Shown here in pieces: positions 15,945 to 24,065 of a stretch of 35,100 bases of DNA. Origin of the DNA: DASPTH01 sp035623515 (GTDB lineage: Bacteria; Actinomycetota; Acidimicrobiia; IMCC26256; DASPTH01); assembly GCA_035623515.1 (NCBI GenBank), contig DASPTH010000332.1, positions 1 to 35,100 on the forward strand, in the 5' to 3' direction. A program made the position numbers and the translations under genes. Numbering within the stretch: the first letter of the stretch is position 1; every line of letters starts with the position of its first letter. The notes under the pieces are model-generated. The model had not been told where the DNA came from. It did no database searches and saw only the letters and a list, made by a program, of their open reading frames with translations.

Positions 15945-17372
15945 TCAGTTCGCCGTCGATTCCATGGCGAACGCGAGCTGCGCCGCCATCGCGGTGAGCG
16001 GGTTGTCACCGAGATCGAGCGCGCGCAGCTCGTCGGCGTGGTGCCGTGGATCGGAGACCAACCCGGAGAAACGCTCGAGATCAGGCCCTTGGGGAAACCA
16101 GTCGGGCCGCGCGATCGGTTCGGGCTCCTCGGTGACGAACAGCTGTGCTTCGATCCCGTACATCCGACGGGCGTTCTCGCCCATGAGTTTCGCCTGGACC
16201 TCCCGCGGCGCATCGACGCCGTCGAGCACGCGCAAGGCGCTCCAGGCGTCGGCGCCGTCGTGGTGATAGCAGTCGGAGGCCCAGATGCCGATGTCGGCGA
16301 ACTGGTCCCACTGCGCGAGCGTGGGCTCCTCGTCCGATTCGAACGAGATCACACACTGTTCGCGAAACGCCTCGGAGGGGCGGCGAGCGACCGGGACGGT
16401 GCGCTCGTTCGCGTAGAGGTCGAAGAGCCGGTCGCACGTCGCGAGAAGGTGCGGGAGCCATTGACTGTTCGACTCGAACACTGCCATCCGTAGCCTCGGA
16501 TAGCGGTCGAGGAAACCGCCCAGGAGGATCTGCGCCAGCCAGTCCTGCATCTCGTAGACGAACGAGAGAGTCTGCGAGTCGGCGCCGGCCTGGTTGAGGA
16601 GCTCGCCGGGCGAGACGAGCAACCCGGGACCCGACGTGCCGCCGAGCGACATCGCCGGGAACGTGTGCATGCCGAGCACCACGCCCGTCTCCTCGAACGC
16701 ACGGAACACGGGATCGAGGCTTCCCGCCGACACGGAGGCCGGGGCGAGGTCGTTGGGATACGCGCCGCGCGCGTCGATGGGCCGGATCAGGCCCACGGGC
16801 ATCCCGCGCTCCGCGGCGCGGTGCAACTCGCCCACCGTCGCCTCCGGACTCTGCAGCGGGAGCAACGCGGCCCCGAACAGGCGGTCGGGCACCTCGGAGC
16901 ACCAGTCGACGCACCAGTTGTTGTACGCGTTGCAGAACGCGGCAACACCGGCCGGGTTCTCCGCGAACGGAAGGTTCATGATGGTCATCGTGGGGATCAC
17001 CAACACTTGGTCGATCCCCATCAGGTCCATGTCGTGGATCCGTGCGTGCGGGTCGATCGCACCGTCGTGGTGGAGGTACTCGACCTGCTCCTCGGTGAGC
17101 GGTGCCATCGAGATCAGCTTCCGCATGATCTTCTTGTTCATCTGGGGCCCCGCGATACAGATCGGGTTGTACATCCCGCCCCCGACCACCTGACCGCCAC
17201 CCACCATGGTGGTGCCGTTCACGAACGCGCCCGCGTTCGAGCACCAGTACGTGTCCCTCACGAGGTCCTTCTGCGGTTCCGGGACGTAGCGCTCCCAGAT
17301 GTCGAGCGGGTCGTTGACGTGGGCGTCACAGTCGAACACCGCGAAGTCCTTCGTCATCCGTCCGTCAGCCAT
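15945..17372 (-). CDS. Amidohydrolase-2 family protein A5, first gene of operon iv
   Basis: A 475-residue amidohydrolase, the longest of the six. Motifs: AVFDCDAHVNDPLDIWERYV (here Asp replaces the usual Glu of H-x-x-EP), then a Gly/Met-rich insert GGGQVVGGGMYNP. Later come FCNAYNNWCVDWCSEVPDRLFGAALLPLQ, His in VVLGMHTFPAMS, MAVFESNSQWLPHLLATCDRLFD and IGIWASDCYHHDGADAW with the conserved Asp. A C-terminal extension of about 60 residues after MYGIEAQ is not seen in the shorter paralogues. ATG at 17372; operator S4 ends 16 bases upstream. The frame is open upstream only as a shadow of the transporter gene. Confidence 0.92.
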   Translation of the reverse strand: MADGRMTKDFAVFDCDAHVNDPLDIWERYVPEPQKDLVRDTYWCSNAGAFVNGTTMVGGGQVVGGGMYNPICIAGPQMNKKIMRKLISMAPLTEEQVEYLHHDGAIDPHARIHDMDLMGIDQVLVIPTMTIMNLPFAENPAGVAAFCNAYNNWCVDWCSEVPDRLFGAALLPLQSPEATVGELHRAAERGMPVGLIRPIDARGAYPNDLAPASVSAGSLDPVFRAFEETGVVLGMHTFPAMSLGGTSGPGLLVSPGELLNQAGADSQTLSFVYEMQDWLAQILLGGFLDRYPRLRMAVFESNSQWLPHLLATCDRLFDLYANERTVPVARRPSEAFREQCVISFESDEEPTLAQWDQFADIGIWASDCYHHDGADAWSALRVLDGVDAPREVQAKLMGENARRMYGIEAQLFVTEEPEPIARPDWFPQGPDLERFSGLVSDPRHHADELRALDLGDNPLTAMAAQLAFAMESTAN

Positions 17373-17388
17373 GGATCTGCCCCTCAAA

Positions 17389-17406
17389 CTTGACTGCTCG
17401 GTCAAG
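17389..17406. promoter_or_regulatory. Inverted-repeat operator S4
   Basis: CTTGACTGCTCGGTCAAG is located between the transporter stop (17431) and the start of amidohydrolase A5 (17372). It should control the A5-A4-A3 operon separately from the transporter operon. The arms are identical to the other five copies. No convincing -10 hexamer was found at standard spacing. Confidence 0.84.
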
Positions 17407-17430
17407 AGATAGCACGATCGACCCCCTGGG

Positions 17431-20295
17431 TCAACGGGGCACCGGCACGCTGGATCGCGGGGGTGTCGGTACGTCGACTTCCGTGCCCAGGTACGCGGCG
17501 CGGACCGCCGAGTTCTCGCGGACGTGCTCGGGTGCCCCCTGGGCGATGAGGCACCCGAAGTCGAGCACGTACACGGTCTCGGAGAGACCGAGCACCATCT
17601 CCACGTCGTGCTCGACGAGCAGGAGCGCGATCCCGCGCTCGTCGACCACCTGCGTGAGTGCAGTCGTGAGCTGGCGGGTCTCGCGTGCGTCGAGTCCCGA
17701 CGACGGCTCGTCGAGGAGCACGACCGACGGCGACGTGGCGAGGGCGCGGGCGACCTCGACGCGCCGGGTCGTGCCCAGCGGCAGGCCGGAGACGGGCGCG
17801 CGTGCGACGGGTGCAAGGCCGAGCAGGTCGATCAAGCCATCGACCTCGCGGTCTTCCTCCGGATCTGCCGCCCGCCACGCGCGAGCATCCACCAGATCGG
17901 TCCACAGCCGCGCGCGTGCGCGGCGCGCCCGGCGTGCGAGCACGACATGTTCCCTGACCGTCAGCCCCAGGAAGAGCTCGGGCTGCTGGAACGTCCGGGC
18001 CAGTCCCCCGAGCGCGCGCCGCTGAGGTGAAGCGCGCGTGACGTCTTCGCCGCGCAACACGACCCGGCCCTCGTCGGCCCGGAGCATGCCGGACATCACT
18101 GCGAAGAGCGTGCTCTTGCCCGCCCCGTTCGGTCCCACCAGGCCCGCGACGCTCCCGGCGCGCACGTCGACGCTCACGCCCGACAACGCCACGAGGCCAC
18201 CGAACCGCACCGTGACGTCGGTGGCCGACAGCACGACCGCCGGTGCCCGAGCGGTCGTGCGCCCGAGGGGCGCGCGGAGCGGTCCGGCGGGACTCGCCGA
18301 CCGTGAGCGCGCGTCCGTCGGGGCGGACACCGACGAGGTCTTGCCCAGCCGGGCGAGCAGCGCGCGGAATTGGTCGCCCTGCATCCGCAACGCGCCGTCG
18401 GGATGTCGGGCGACCACGATCGCGGTGAGTCCGAACAAGATGGCCGGGACCTGGGCGTACTCGATCGGGAGCGTTCGGCTGATGACCTCCGGGAACACCG
18501 TGAAGGTGACGCCGGCGACGAGCGCGGCGAGAGGCGAGCGGGCGCCGAGCCCGACCACGATCGCGAGCCACACCATCCCCGCCAGGGTGGCGTAGTTCAC
18601 AGGGAGTGCGACCTTCAGATAGCTCGCCAGGAAGCCGCCACCGACCCCGGCGGCGAACGCGGCCAGGCCGGACACGAGCACCTTCATCTGCAACGGGCTC
18701 AACCCGACGGAACGCGCCGCGGGCTCGCTCGAACGCACCGCATCGAGCGCCAGCCCGGTCGTGGCGCGGCGGAGGTTCACGATGAACAGCGCGATGACCG
18801 CGAAGACCGCGATCATGAGGTACGCGAACGCACGGTCGCCGCCGGCGAACTCGGGACGAGGAACGGCAACGCCGACGCCGAACTCCAGGAACATGTCACG
18901 CGAGAACACGAGGTTCTCCATGAGAAGGCCGAACGTGAGCGTGACGAGCGCGACGTAGAGGTCGCCCAGACGAATCGTGAGCAGGCCGATCACGATCCCC
19001 ATCAGCGCGGCCACGCCACCGCCGGCGGCGATCGCCGCCAGGACCGGCCAGCCGTGCACGGTCGCGAGCTGGGCGGTCGTCAGCGCACCGACGCCCGCGA
19101 AGGTCACCTGGCACAACCAGATCATCCCGCCTTCGCCGGTGACCAAGGTGTAAGAGAGGAAGATCACCGCGAACGCGATGCCCTCGGCGATCAGACCAAC
19201 CCAGAAGTCGTCGAGGACCAGGGGCAGCATCAGGACGGCGGTGGCGACGGCCACCGTCCCGCCGTAACGACCGGCGAGACCGAGCCCACGGCGCGGCGCG
19301 GGCGTGACCACGCCGTCGCCGCCCAGGTCGAACGCGTCGCCCCCGTGCTCCATCTGGCGCTCGAGCACCGACGCGTTGCCGCCGTGGGGCATGACCGCGC
19401 GGTCGAGTGCACCTCCGACGTGTTCGGACTCGCTGACCCGTCCGCGGCGCGCGTGGTAGAGCAGGAACACGAGGATGAACGCGAAGGGAATGCTCGGTAT
19501 GACCGCGGCGGTCACCGAGCTTCCCGGCGGCATGTAGCGCTCGACGAGCGAGCCGGTGACCCCGATCGCGAGGCCGACGCCGACCGCGATCGGGAGCGAG
19601 CGGAGTTTGGCTGCGATCACCGCCGCGAACGCGGCCGCGATGAGCAACGTGTAGTTGCCGGGCTGGAGCCCGATCACCGGCGCGGCGAGCACACCGGCGA
19701 GGCCGGCGAAGAACGTGCTGACGGCCCACACCCCGGCCGAGACCGCTTCCGGATTGGTGCCCGAGAGCGCAGTCATCGCTTCGGAATCGACGAGCGCGCG
19801 GACGCGGAGACCGACGTCGGTGAAGCGCAACACGAGTGCGCCGATCACAACCGTCGCGACGACACAGCCGTACACGATGAGCTGGTCCATCGTGATCGCG
19901 ACACCCGCGACGTGAACGGTCTGGACCGGCTGGGGCGCCAGCCCGGGCGCGAGCAGGATGACCTCGTTGCCCAGTACGAGGAGCGCGAGTGCGGGCAGCG
20001 CAACCGACAGACCGATCGTCGCCACGACCTTCACCAACGACGACGACAGGCGTAGGTAGCGGAAGAGCACGAGGTAGAGCGCGAGCCCGAGCGCCGGCGC
20101 GACGACCCCGATCGCCACGACTGCCGCCGGGACGATCGACCACTCCTTCTGGACGACCAGGAAGTAGTAGAGGCGCGCGATCACGAACGCGAGAGAGCCG
20201 AACGCGAAGTTCAGGATCCCGGTCGATTCGTACGTGATGACCAGCCCGGCGGCCGCGATGGCATAGATCCCACCGAGGACGAGCCCGGCCAGCAC
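17431..20295 (-). CDS. Branched-chain amino-acid-type ABC transporter, LivH-LivM-LivG triple fusion
   Basis: A single 954-residue frame holding three subunits. Residues about 1-285 are a LivH-like permease (LVLGGIYAIAAAGLVITYESTGILNFAFG). Residues about 340-635 are a LivM-like permease (SYTLVTGEGGMIWLCQVTFAGVGA; AVRSSEPAARSVGL). Residues about 688-940 are a LivG-like ATPase with Walker A GPNGAGKST (721-729), signature-region SGLPLG (836-841) in place of a canonical LSGGQ, Walker B VVLLDE (858-863) and His896. Hydrophilic linkers lie at about 283-337 and 638-686. No LivF-type second ATPase is seen nearby. The GTG at 20295 starts at MLAGLVLGG; upstream in-frame codons (CTG-ATC-CAG-TAC) look like the normal LivH start IQYVLAG, so a CTG start near 20307 is possible. 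It lies downstream of the binding protein; uptake of the pathway substrate is inferred. Confidence 0.93.
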   Translation of the reverse strand: MLAGLVLGGIYAIAAAGLVITYESTGILNFAFGSLAFVIARLYYFLVVQKEWSIVPAAVVAIGVVAPALGLALYLVLFRYLRLSSSLVKVVATIGLSVALPALALLVLGNEVILLAPGLAPQPVQTVHVAGVAITMDQLIVYGCVVATVVIGALVLRFTDVGLRVRALVDSEAMTALSGTNPEAVSAGVWAVSTFFAGLAGVLAAPVIGLQPGNYTLLIAAAFAAVIAAKLRSLPIAVGVGLAIGVTGSLVERYMPPGSSVTAAVIPSIPFAFILVFLLYHARRGRVSESEHVGGALDRAVMPHGGNASVLERQMEHGGDAFDLGGDGVVTPAPRRGLGLAGRYGGTVAVATAVLMLPLVLDDFWVGLIAEGIAFAVIFLSYTLVTGEGGMIWLCQVTFAGVGALTTAQLATVHGWPVLAAIAAGGGVAALMGIVIGLLTIRLGDLYVALVTLTFGLLMENLVFSRDMFLEFGVGVAVPRPEFAGGDRAFAYLMIAVFAVIALFIVNLRRATTGLALDAVRSSEPAARSVGLSPLQMKVLVSGLAAFAAGVGGGFLASYLKVALPVNYATLAGMVWLAIVVGLGARSPLAALVAGVTFTVFPEVISRTLPIEYAQVPAILFGLTAIVVARHPDGALRMQGDQFRALLARLGKTSSVSAPTDARSRSASPAGPLRAPLGRTTARAPAVVLSATDVTVRFGGLVALSGVSVDVRAGSVAGLVGPNGAGKSTLFAVMSGMLRADEGRVVLRGEDVTRASPQRRALGGLARTFQQPELFLGLTVREHVVLARRARRARARLWTDLVDARAWRAADPEEDREVDGLIDLLGLAPVARAPVSGLPLGTTRRVEVARALATSPSVVLLDEPSSGLDARETRQLTTALTQVVDERGIALLLVEHDVEMVLGLSETVYVLDFGCLIAQGAPEHVRENSAVRAAYLGTEVDVPTPPRSSVPVPR

Positions 20296-20303
20296 GTACT
20301 GGA

Positions 20304-20477
20304 TCAGAACGCACCCCCGTCGACACGGAACGGGGCACCGGTCGTGGAGCTCGAGGCGTCGTCAGCGAAGGAGAGGGCGGGATCGCCGGACGCCTCGAGC
20401 CTGCGACTCGTGATCACGACGTCGGCACCGGCGTGGGCGAAGCCGCGAACCGTTCGGGTCTCCGCACCGATCGGCGC
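20304..20477 (-). pseudogene. Remnant of a short-chain dehydrogenase/reductase gene with internal deletion
   Basis: A stop-to-stop frame between the binding-protein gene and the transporter gene. It reads TVRGFAHAGADVVITSRRLEA, the second helix and strand of an SDR Rossmann fold. After about 10 residues it continues with FADDASSSTTGAPFRVDGGAF, the C-terminal end of an SDR (normally ASSFxTG-x-xxxVDGG). About 170 residues, including the Ser-Tyr-Lys site, are missing, and the glycine-rich N-terminus is lost too. It is in the same orientation as its neighbours and its TGA lies 8 bases from the permease start, so it was once an in-operon gene. This explains most of the 230-base gap. Confidence 0.72.
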
Positions 20478-20525
20478 TCAGGCGCTCGGGAGAGTCGCGG
20501 CCGCGAACAGGGGGGTGCTCACGGC

Positions 20526-21809
20526 CTACGACGCTCCCGAAGCCTGGATCTGATCGCTGTTCGGGATGAGGTTCCCGCACACGAGCTTGGCGCCCGTGAA
20601 CTGCTTGCCGGAGAGCTTGGTCCAGTACATGCACGACTTCGGCGGGTCCTGGCCGAAATGGGACAGGTCGACGGGGCTCGGCAGCAGGCCGTCGGCCGTG
20701 TAGTCGGTCACCTTCGACAGCGCCTTCATGTACGCGGTACGGGACAGATCCTTGCCGGTGTCCTTCAGACCTCGGATGACGAGGTCGGCCGACAGCCACC
20801 CGCCGGTGAGACCACCGTCGGGAATGCCGCCCTTGTAGGCCGACGATGCGTACTTCTTCAGCCCGGCCTGCATCCCCTTCGTCGCCGCCGTCTTCAGCTC
20901 GAACGGAACGGTCTGCGCCGCGAACCACCCGTTCTGGCCCGCCTGGTTCGCCTGCGCGTCGTCGATCGTCTTCTGCGCGTAGCCCGTCCCCACCATGGGC
21001 GCCTTGGTGACGATGCCCTGCTGCTTGACGCTCGACGCGAGCCCGATCGCAGAATCGGGTTCGACCGCCGACGCGAATCCGTCGCTGCCGGCCGACTTCA
21101 TCGCGAGCGCCTCGGTCGTGAAGTCGACCGTCCCGAACTGGAGGTTGTAGTTCGTGTAGTCGAACTTGATGCCGGCCTTCTTCAACGAGACCTCGTCCGC
21201 TTTCATGGCCGCGGTGGCCGACGGTGAAACGACCGACAGCAGAGCCATGTTCTTCGCGCCGAGCGACTTGATGAACGTTCCGAAGCCGGTGTACGCGGGG
21301 AAGTGCGGCGGGTTCAGGCTGTTCGCCCAGTTGAACATGTTCGTGTTCGGCTGCTGACCCCACTCGGGGCCGTCGAGCCCGTCACCCACGACCGGGATGC
21401 CCTGCTGGGTGAGGTACCGGTACGAAGCGAAGAGGAGCGGGTCGTAGCCGATCACCGCGAACACCCCTTGCTGCTCGAGCGATTGCCAACCAGCCGCATC
21501 TTGGGTAGGGCTCGTCGCGTTGTCGATGGCGATGAGCTTCAGCTTTCGCCCGAACACGCCTCCCTTGGCGTTCTCGACGTCGAAGCGCGCCTTGGCCCCG
21601 TCGGGCGAGTCGAAGAAGTACGGAGCTCCTGCACCCGTCTCCGACGTGACGATCCCGATCGTGATCGTCTTGTCCGTCACCCCTGGGGCGGCGGTCGTGC
21701 TTCCCGAAGGCGTGTTCTGCGCGGAGGCCGGCGCCGCGACGAGGCACACGGCGACCACCGCGGTGAACCAGGCGGCGAGGCGAAGACGACGGAACGAGCT
21801 TGATCGCAC
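20526..21809 (-). CDS. ABC transporter substrate-binding protein (LivK-like, periplasmic-binding type I)
   Basis: A 427-residue exported binding protein of the branched-chain amino acid/amide/urea group. A Sec signal peptide is visible at residues 1-31 (basic start, hydrophobic AAWFTAVVAVCLVAAP, cleavage near ASAQ); no lipobox Cys at the cleavage site. The mature part starts with a PGVTDKTITIGIVTSETG pattern, then FDVENAKGGVFGRKLKLIAIDNATSP, typical of this fold. A possible disulfide pair occurs at the end (SCMYW ... LVCGN). GTG at 21809 with a G-rich stretch upstream; operator S5 is 26 bases upstream. In this family, proteins near catabolic genes often bind aromatic or short organic acids rather than amino acids, so the ligand is open. 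Confidence 0.93.
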   Translation of the reverse strand: MRSSSFRRLRLAAWFTAVVAVCLVAAPASAQNTPSGSTTAAPGVTDKTITIGIVTSETGAGAPYFFDSPDGAKARFDVENAKGGVFGRKLKLIAIDNATSPTQDAAGWQSLEQQGVFAVIGYDPLLFASYRYLTQQGIPVVGDGLDGPEWGQQPNTNMFNWANSLNPPHFPAYTGFGTFIKSLGAKNMALLSVVSPSATAAMKADEVSLKKAGIKFDYTNYNLQFGTVDFTTEALAMKSAGSDGFASAVEPDSAIGLASSVKQQGIVTKAPMVGTGYAQKTIDDAQANQAGQNGWFAAQTVPFELKTAATKGMQAGLKKYASSAYKGGIPDGGLTGGWLSADLVIRGLKDTGKDLSRTAYMKALSKVTDYTADGLLPSPVDLSHFGQDPPKSCMYWTKLSGKQFTGAKLVCGNLIPNSDQIQASGAS

Positions 21810-21835
21810 GGAACCCCCCGATCACTGAGCGCGTA

Positions 21836-21853
21836 CTTGACTGCCCGGTCAAG
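21836..21853. promoter_or_regulatory. Inverted-repeat operator S5
   Basis: CTTGACTGCCCGGTCAAG lies 26 bases before the GTG of the substrate-binding protein (minus strand). It should control the binding protein and triple-fusion transporter operon, linking uptake to the same regulator as the enzymes. Confidence 0.84.
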
Positions 21854-21909
21854 GATTACCATGCGCCCCTCCACAAGTCAATGACGACTCGCGGCTCGAT
21901 CGGTCGGGG

Positions 21910-22713
21910 TCAGGGGTCTCTCGGATACAGCGCCAATTCGGCGGCGAACGCCGGGTTGAACACGTCGGCGACGTGAGCGAGGAGCCAGTTGTTCAGCGCA
22001 CGCTTCGTCAGCCACAAGGATTCCGGGCGCAACGCCGCGAAGTGCCGCGCGTACTCGAGGGCGCGATCGAGCGAAGCGCCGCGTTCCACGACTTCCGTCA
22101 CGAGCCCGATCCGCTCCGCCTCCTCGGCGTCGAGCCAGTCGCCGGTGAGCAGCCAGCGCTTCGCCCGCAGCACTCCGGTGTTCATCGGCCACAGCATGGG
22201 GCCGGTCGCAGAGACCACTCCGGCGTTCACGTGGACGTCCCGCAGGCGGACCTGACGCTCGGCGACGATCACGTCGGTGAGGAGCACGCCGGTGAGAACC
22301 CCGCCTGCCACGCTGCCGTTGAGGGCGGTGATCACGGGCTTCGCCATGCGCAGCGGTGCCATGAGATCGGCGTCCCCGAGGAGCGCGCGCACGAGCGCCG
22401 CCTCGGAGACGTCGGACGACGGGTACGGCGGCACGTTCGGGTCACGCCCCGAACCGACTGACGCGTCGTACTCGGCGTCGGCGTACCGGCTCGGGGTGTC
22501 GGCGCCGGCGCAGAACCACTCGTCGCCGGCCCCGGTGACCACCACCGCACGAACTGCGGGATCATCGGATGCCTCGCGGAGGAAGCGCGGGTACTCAGCC
22601 TCCTCCTCACCCGGGAGATAGCGGTTCTTCTTGTCCGGTCGGTTGCGCGTCGCGATCGCGACCCCGTCCTGCAGGTCGATCTCGAGGTACGAGTACTCAC
22701 GCTGATCGAGCAC
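21910..22713 (-). CDS. Enoyl-CoA hydratase/isomerase (crotonase) family protein
   Basis: A 267-residue crotonase-fold protein. Oxyanion-hole segments are present: DEWFCAGADTPSRYADAEYDA and KPVITALNGSVAGGVLTGVLLTDVIVAE. The helix after the active site is LRAKRWLLTGDWLDAEEAERIGLVTEVV, with C-terminal RHFAALRPESLWLTKRALN. The segments that usually carry the two catalytic Glu residues read SVAGGVLTG and VHVNAGVVSATGPM, with no Glu, so it may not be a classical hydratase. The GTG at 22713 has GGAGG seven bases upstream, better than the GTG at 22743. Divergent from amidohydrolase A6 across operator S6. It probably acts on a CoA ester made by the CoA-transferase. Confidence 0.92.
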   Translation of the reverse strand: MLDQREYSYLEIDLQDGVAIATRNRPDKKNRYLPGEEEAEYPRFLREASDDPAVRAVVVTGAGDEWFCAGADTPSRYADAEYDASVGSGRDPNVPPYPSSDVSEAALVRALLGDADLMAPLRMAKPVITALNGSVAGGVLTGVLLTDVIVAERQVRLRDVHVNAGVVSATGPMLWPMNTGVLRAKRWLLTGDWLDAEEAERIGLVTEVVERGASLDRALEYARHFAALRPESLWLTKRALNNWLLAHVADVFNPAFAAELALYPRDP

Positions 22714-22760
22714 GTGCTGCCTCCGACCGTTGACGCCCGACACGAACCATGCTCAAATGC

Positions 22761-22778
22761 CTTGACCGAACAGTCAAG
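22761..22778. promoter_or_regulatory. Inverted-repeat operator S6 (crotonase/A6 divergent promoter region)
   Basis: CTTGACCGAACAGTCAAG lies between the divergent crotonase gene (start 22713) and amidohydrolase A6 (start 22798). The 19-base gap to the A6 start matches S2 and S3. On the minus strand TTGACT is followed at 17 bases by GAGCAT, a weak -10 candidate. Confidence 0.84.
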
Positions 22779-22797
22779 TGTTGCGGGAAAGGCGCCG

Positions 22798-23970
22798 ATG
22801 AGCAACACGAGCGTCGCCGAGGGCGTCCGAGTCATCGACACCGACACGCACGTGTGCGAACCCGCCGATCTGTGGACCTCGCGACTGCCGGCGCGATGGC
22901 ACGACGTCGTCCCGCAGGCCGTCCCGCACCCGGACACCGGCTGGCGGACGTGGCGCATCGGTGACGTCTGGCTCCGCGAAGAGGCCTGGTTCGCGCAGGC
23001 GGGATGGGGCCGGTTCCCCCCCGAGTACCCGCGCCATCTCGACGACGACGGTGTGGACCCCGGGGCGTCGCAGCCTGCCGCACGGATCCGGCGAATGGAC
23101 GAGTACGGCGTCCACGCGCAGATCCTGTACCCCAACGTGATCGGTTTCTACGCGCCGCTGATCATGCGGATGGAACCGCCGGTCGCGCTGGCGTGCGTAC
23201 AGACCTACAACGACTACCTCGTCGAGTTCGCGAGTTACGCCCCCGATCGGCTCATCCCGATCGCGATGCTCCCGTTCTGGGATGTCGACGCGGCGGTCGT
23301 CGAGATGCGGCGCGCCTACGAACAGGGCCACCGCGGAATTCTGTTCGCGAACAAGTACGAGAAAGTCGGACTCCCGCCCTGTTGGGAGCCGCACTGGGAC
23401 CCGGTGTACGCCGCGGCGCAGGAACTCGACCTCTCGGTGAACTTCCACGTGGCCGTGGGCGAGAACGACGGCGGCGTGGTCGCCGACCGGCGGTCGCGTC
23501 CGTTCAATCCCTCGGACAGCACGAGGATGACCACGGGCTTGATGCTCGGCAACGCCGAGCCGATCGCCGCGATCCTCACGAGCGGACTGTGCGACCGCTT
23601 TCCCGACCTCAATTTCGTGTCCGTCGAGAGCGGGTTCGGCTACCTCCCGTACCTGCTCGAATCGCTCGACTGGCACTGGATCGGGCAGGGCGGCCGCGGG
23701 TCGCTCGAGCTCCTCCCGAGCGAATACTTCCGCCGGCAGTGCTACGGGACCTTCTGGTTCGAGACGAAGACTCTCCCGCTGCTCGAACAGCTCGCCGACA
23801 ACGTCATGTTCGAGACCGACTACCCGCACCCGACGAGCTTGTGCCCCGGCCCGGTTTCGCCGGCCCTGCCCGCGGCCCAACACATCGCCAAGTACTTCGT
23901 GGACCTTCCGGCAGACGTCGTGCGCAAGGTCTTGCACGACAACGCCGCTCGCCTCTACCACCTCGCCTGA
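22798..23970 (+). CDS. Amidohydrolase-2 family protein A6 (ACMSD-like)
   Basis: A 390-residue amidohydrolase, last gene of the island. Motifs: VRVIDTDTHVCEPADLW (metal site), VQTYNDYLVEFASYAPDRLIPIAMLPFWD, His in SVNFHVAVGEND, NFVSVESGFGYLPYLLESLDWHW and VMFETDYPHPTSLCPG with the conserved Asp, so the site looks complete. ATG at 22798 with GGGAAAGG upstream. After the stop come about 95 bases without a recognised signal before the deacetylase gene. Confidence 0.93.
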   Translation: MSNTSVAEGVRVIDTDTHVCEPADLWTSRLPARWHDVVPQAVPHPDTGWRTWRIGDVWLREEAWFAQAGWGRFPPEYPRHLDDDGVDPGASQPAARIRRMDEYGVHAQILYPNVIGFYAPLIMRMEPPVALACVQTYNDYLVEFASYAPDRLIPIAMLPFWDVDAAVVEMRRAYEQGHRGILFANKYEKVGLPPCWEPHWDPVYAAAQELDLSVNFHVAVGENDGGVVADRRSRPFNPSDSTRMTTGLMLGNAEPIAAILTSGLCDRFPDLNFVSVESGFGYLPYLLESLDWHWIGQGGRGSLELLPSEYFRRQCYGTFWFETKTLPLLEQLADNVMFETDYPHPTSLCPGPVSPALPAAQHIAKYFVDLPADVVRKVLHDNAARLYHLA

Positions 23971-24065
23971 ACGAGCCGCCCACCGGGCGGTGACCGGTGG
24001 GCGCCGCCCGCCCGTGGATAGCGTGGACCGGTGGGCGTTCGGCACGCGGCACGCAGGGCTCCGGC

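Noticed and set aside
17373..17816. Upstream extension of amidohydrolase A5 into the transporter gene
   Set aside because: It reads through operator S4 and shadows the LivG domain; homology starts at 17372.
18370..20055. A 561-codon open frame on the plus strand opposite the transporter
   Set aside because: Its translation is a charge-rich Arg/Asp/Glu/His string with no domain, typical of the antisense of a high-GC gene; the minus strand encodes a clear three-domain transporter.
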